Shown: positions 63,055 to 64,000 of the stretch, one piece after another
Numbering within the stretch: position 1 is the stretch's first letter
Layout of the letters: each line of letters opens with the position of its first letter
From: Oceanicola sp. 22II-s10i
Lineage (GTDB): Bacteria > Pseudomonadota > Alphaproteobacteria > Rhodobacterales > Rhodobacteraceae
Direction of reading: 5' to 3'
NCBI RefSeq assembly: GCF_002210105.1
Contig: NZ_AQQU01000002.1
Span: 360,604 to 424,603 of the forward strand
DNA length: 64,000 bases
Translations under genes and position numbers: made by a program
Notes under the pieces: model-generated
The model's input: only the letters and a program-made list of their open reading frames with translations
The model's database searches: none
What the model was told of the DNA's origin: nothing

Positions 63055-63185
63055 GAGCCCGTGGGCACTCTTAGGCAACCGAAGGGTCACGTAAGATATG
63101 CTGAAGGAAACCCGATAGGGCATATCCACCTGACGATGGATTCATCCGTCGCGAAAGCACAACGGTAAAATCTGCCCACGAGCTC
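63055..63185 (-). ncRNA. Retron msr-msd non-coding RNA
   Basis: 131 nt on the minus strand, ending 25 nt before the RT start. Arm a1 GAGCTCGTGGGCA (63173-63185) and a2 TGCCCACGGGCTC (63055-63067) pair over 13 bp with one G-T wobble. The base after a1 is G (63172), the expected branch guanosine, followed by ATTTTA. An msr hairpin CCGTTGTG-CTTT-CGCGACGG lies at 63146-63165. The msd is a long hairpin whose arms (63120-63134 and 63086-63101) pair with small internal loops. The distance from the msd hairpin start to a2 is 67 nt. The GGCAGATTT context resembles what I recall of Ec67 RNA. Confidence 0.82.
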
Positions 63186-63608
63186 GAATCAAAGTCTCTT
63201 ACAGTGGCGGGACGAATGCAACCTTTTCGTTTTTTTCTCGAATTGGATACGTCCATGGACATGCACCAAATTCGGCTTCAGACCCTCCGTGTCGGTTGTC
63301 ACAGTAGCCTTGTATCTCATACCAAGGCCGCAACATCCGCATGGCAGTCGCCGAAGCCTGGAGCAGTCAGGCGCTATCTGGGTGAACCCCGGTGCCCTTC
63401 ATAAAGTCTCACAAAATTGAAACGACGGTAAGAGCACATCCCACAGGCTTTTCACGGGTTACAGTGTGCCGTTTTGAGGTGGCGAAAGGTCTTTGAAACA
63501 CCAGCTTGTGGACGCTTGTGCAGACACGAGCAGTGCGAGCAGAGGTCAGTCTGAGGTCATGATGCCCTCCAGAAGCAACGTGCGTGACGGTCAATATATT
63601 TGGAACGG
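63186..63608. other. Gap of 423 nt upstream of the retron RNA
   Basis: No protein gene is supportable. A stem-loop GCCTTG-(G)-TAT/ATA-CAAGGC with a GAG loop is read on the minus strand at about 63306-63328, and GTCCATGGAC at 63251-63260 is a 10-bp palindrome. The retron promoter should be near 63190-63230 on the minus strand, but no convincing boxes are visible. Other small hairpins occur; none makes a second retron-like RNA. Confidence 0.45.
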
Positions 63609-63923
63609 CTATGCCGCTCCTTGCCCCTCAATGAACTCGTCGGGTGTAATTCCATCGAAGAAGAACTTGACAACATATCGGTCAAACGCCCCAAGCGAAC
63701 TTATCGCCAGGACTGCCTCCAGTCCCAAGAGTTTGAATTGTTCGAGCGACGCCAAAAGGTCCATCTCTGGGTCAAGGAAATCAATGAGGCCAGCATTGTG
63801 TATCTTCTTTGAGATCATCCGCGGTAGCCCGTACTCTTCAAGGTGATAGACTGCGCTGGGCAGAAATGCCCTGCTCATACGCCCTATGAAAGCCGAAATA
63901 TCGACTGATGGGTTGATGATCAT
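63609..63923 (-). CDS. Hypothetical protein, possibly the C-terminal remnant of a larger gene
   Basis: A 104-residue protein-like sequence (VDISAFIGRMSRAFLPSAVY, HLEEYGLPRMISKKIHNAGL, then IDFLDPEMDLLASLEQFKLL). It lies upstream of the retron on the same strand. In-frame codons continue upstream of the Met with a protein-like character until a TGA about 35 nt before it, and no good ribosome site precedes the ATG. It may be the broken C-terminal end of a longer defence or helicase-like protein. I do not recognise the family. Confidence 0.5.
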   Translation of the reverse strand: MIINPSVDISAFIGRMSRAFLPSAVYHLEEYGLPRMISKKIHNAGLIDFLDPEMDLLASLEQFKLLGLEAVLAISSLGAFDRYVVKFFFDGITPDEFIEGQGAA

Positions 63924-64000
63924 CTTGTGTAGTTCGTTTGCATCGCTTGTCTGACGTCAGCACCCATCGGACAGATTTAGGGGTTTGAGCAACGGAGGAT

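Larger units (their letters stand above)
59100..64000. mobile_element. Mobilisable island segment carrying a relaxase and a retron
   Basis: From about 59.1 kb to the window end, gene content changes to a MobV relaxase with a candidate oriT, a retron and unknown small genes, all on the minus strand. Base composition drops visibly after 61.1 kb. No integrase, att repeats or replication gene is in view, so it may be an integrated mobilisable element or plasmid remnant. The left border is approximate and the right border lies outside the window. Confidence 0.55.

Noticed and set aside
63030..63068. A longer RT start at GTG 63068
   Set aside because: It would place the a2 arm of the retron RNA inside the coding sequence, and Ec67-type RTs match the length obtained from ATG 63029.
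63081..63400. An alternative a1/a2 pair (GAAGGGCAC at 63392-63400 with GTG-A-CCCTTC at 63081-63090)
   Set aside because: It gives a roughly 320-nt RNA with a bulged 9-bp stem, weaker than the 13-bp pair at 63055-63185, which also has the right spacing to the RT.

Overview
The window reads as chromosomal DNA of an alphaproteobacterium of the order Rhodobacterales (Roseobacter/Rhodobacter type). The evidence is the high GC, a complete Rhodobacter capsulatus-type gene transfer agent (GTA) cluster, a GafA-type GTA activator, a GapR (DUF2312) protein, an ScfR-type regulator, DUF2852 and DUF6477 proteins, and an alphaproteobacterial LexA box of the form GTTC-N7-GTTC. The last 5 kb differ from the rest: they carry a mobilisation gene and a retron, and base composition drops visibly after about 61.1 kb.

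Layout. 0-8.7 kb (minus strand): the start of accC, then accB, a PRC-barrel protein, acetyl-CoA synthetase and a five-gene branched-chain-amino-acid-type ABC importer. 8.9-14.9 kb (plus): an ScfR-family regulator facing the importer, then a receiver protein, a small membrane protein, a fused sodium/solute symporter-histidine kinase and an orphan FliM/FliN-like protein. 15.2-17.4 kb (minus): a reactive-sulfur module with a persulfide-dioxygenase-like enzyme, two YeeE/YedE sulfur permease halves and a DUF442 protein. 17.8-23.4 kb: a divergent FadJ-like enzyme, gapR, fabF, mltG and small proteins.

23.4-37.5 kb: the complete GTA structural operon (g1-g15), from terminase through head, connector and tail to the host-specificity protein. 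It starts behind a promoter-like sequence followed by a strong intrinsic terminator. 37.6-53.5 kb: housekeeping genes (cysE, bpt, ybaK-type deacylase, glnE, edd-eda, rlmI, lipA), a non-pyrrolysine MttB homologue, and the GTA activator gene gafA next to a DUF6477 gene. The gafA leader has a perfect DnaA box and two GTTAACC elements that resemble CtrA half-sites. 53.5-58.8 kb: MarC, an ABC-F ATPase and a two-gene DNA-repair operon (radical SAM plus UdgX). A LexA box overlaps the predicted promoter of that operon, which looks leaderless.

59.1-64 kb is an accessory island. It holds a MobV-type relaxase with an adjacent 13-bp inverted repeat that could be an oriT, and an apparently complete retron. 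The retron reverse transcriptase is fused to a C-terminal TOPRIM nuclease domain (Ec67/Eco2-like). Directly upstream of it a 131-nt msr-msd RNA can be read from the sequence: its a1 and a2 ends pair over 13 bp, a priming G follows a1, an msr hairpin comes next, and a long msd hairpin completes it. The retron is the strongest candidate for a little-described system here. The GTA leader, the gafA promoter and the SOS-controlled repair operon are the next most interesting signals.
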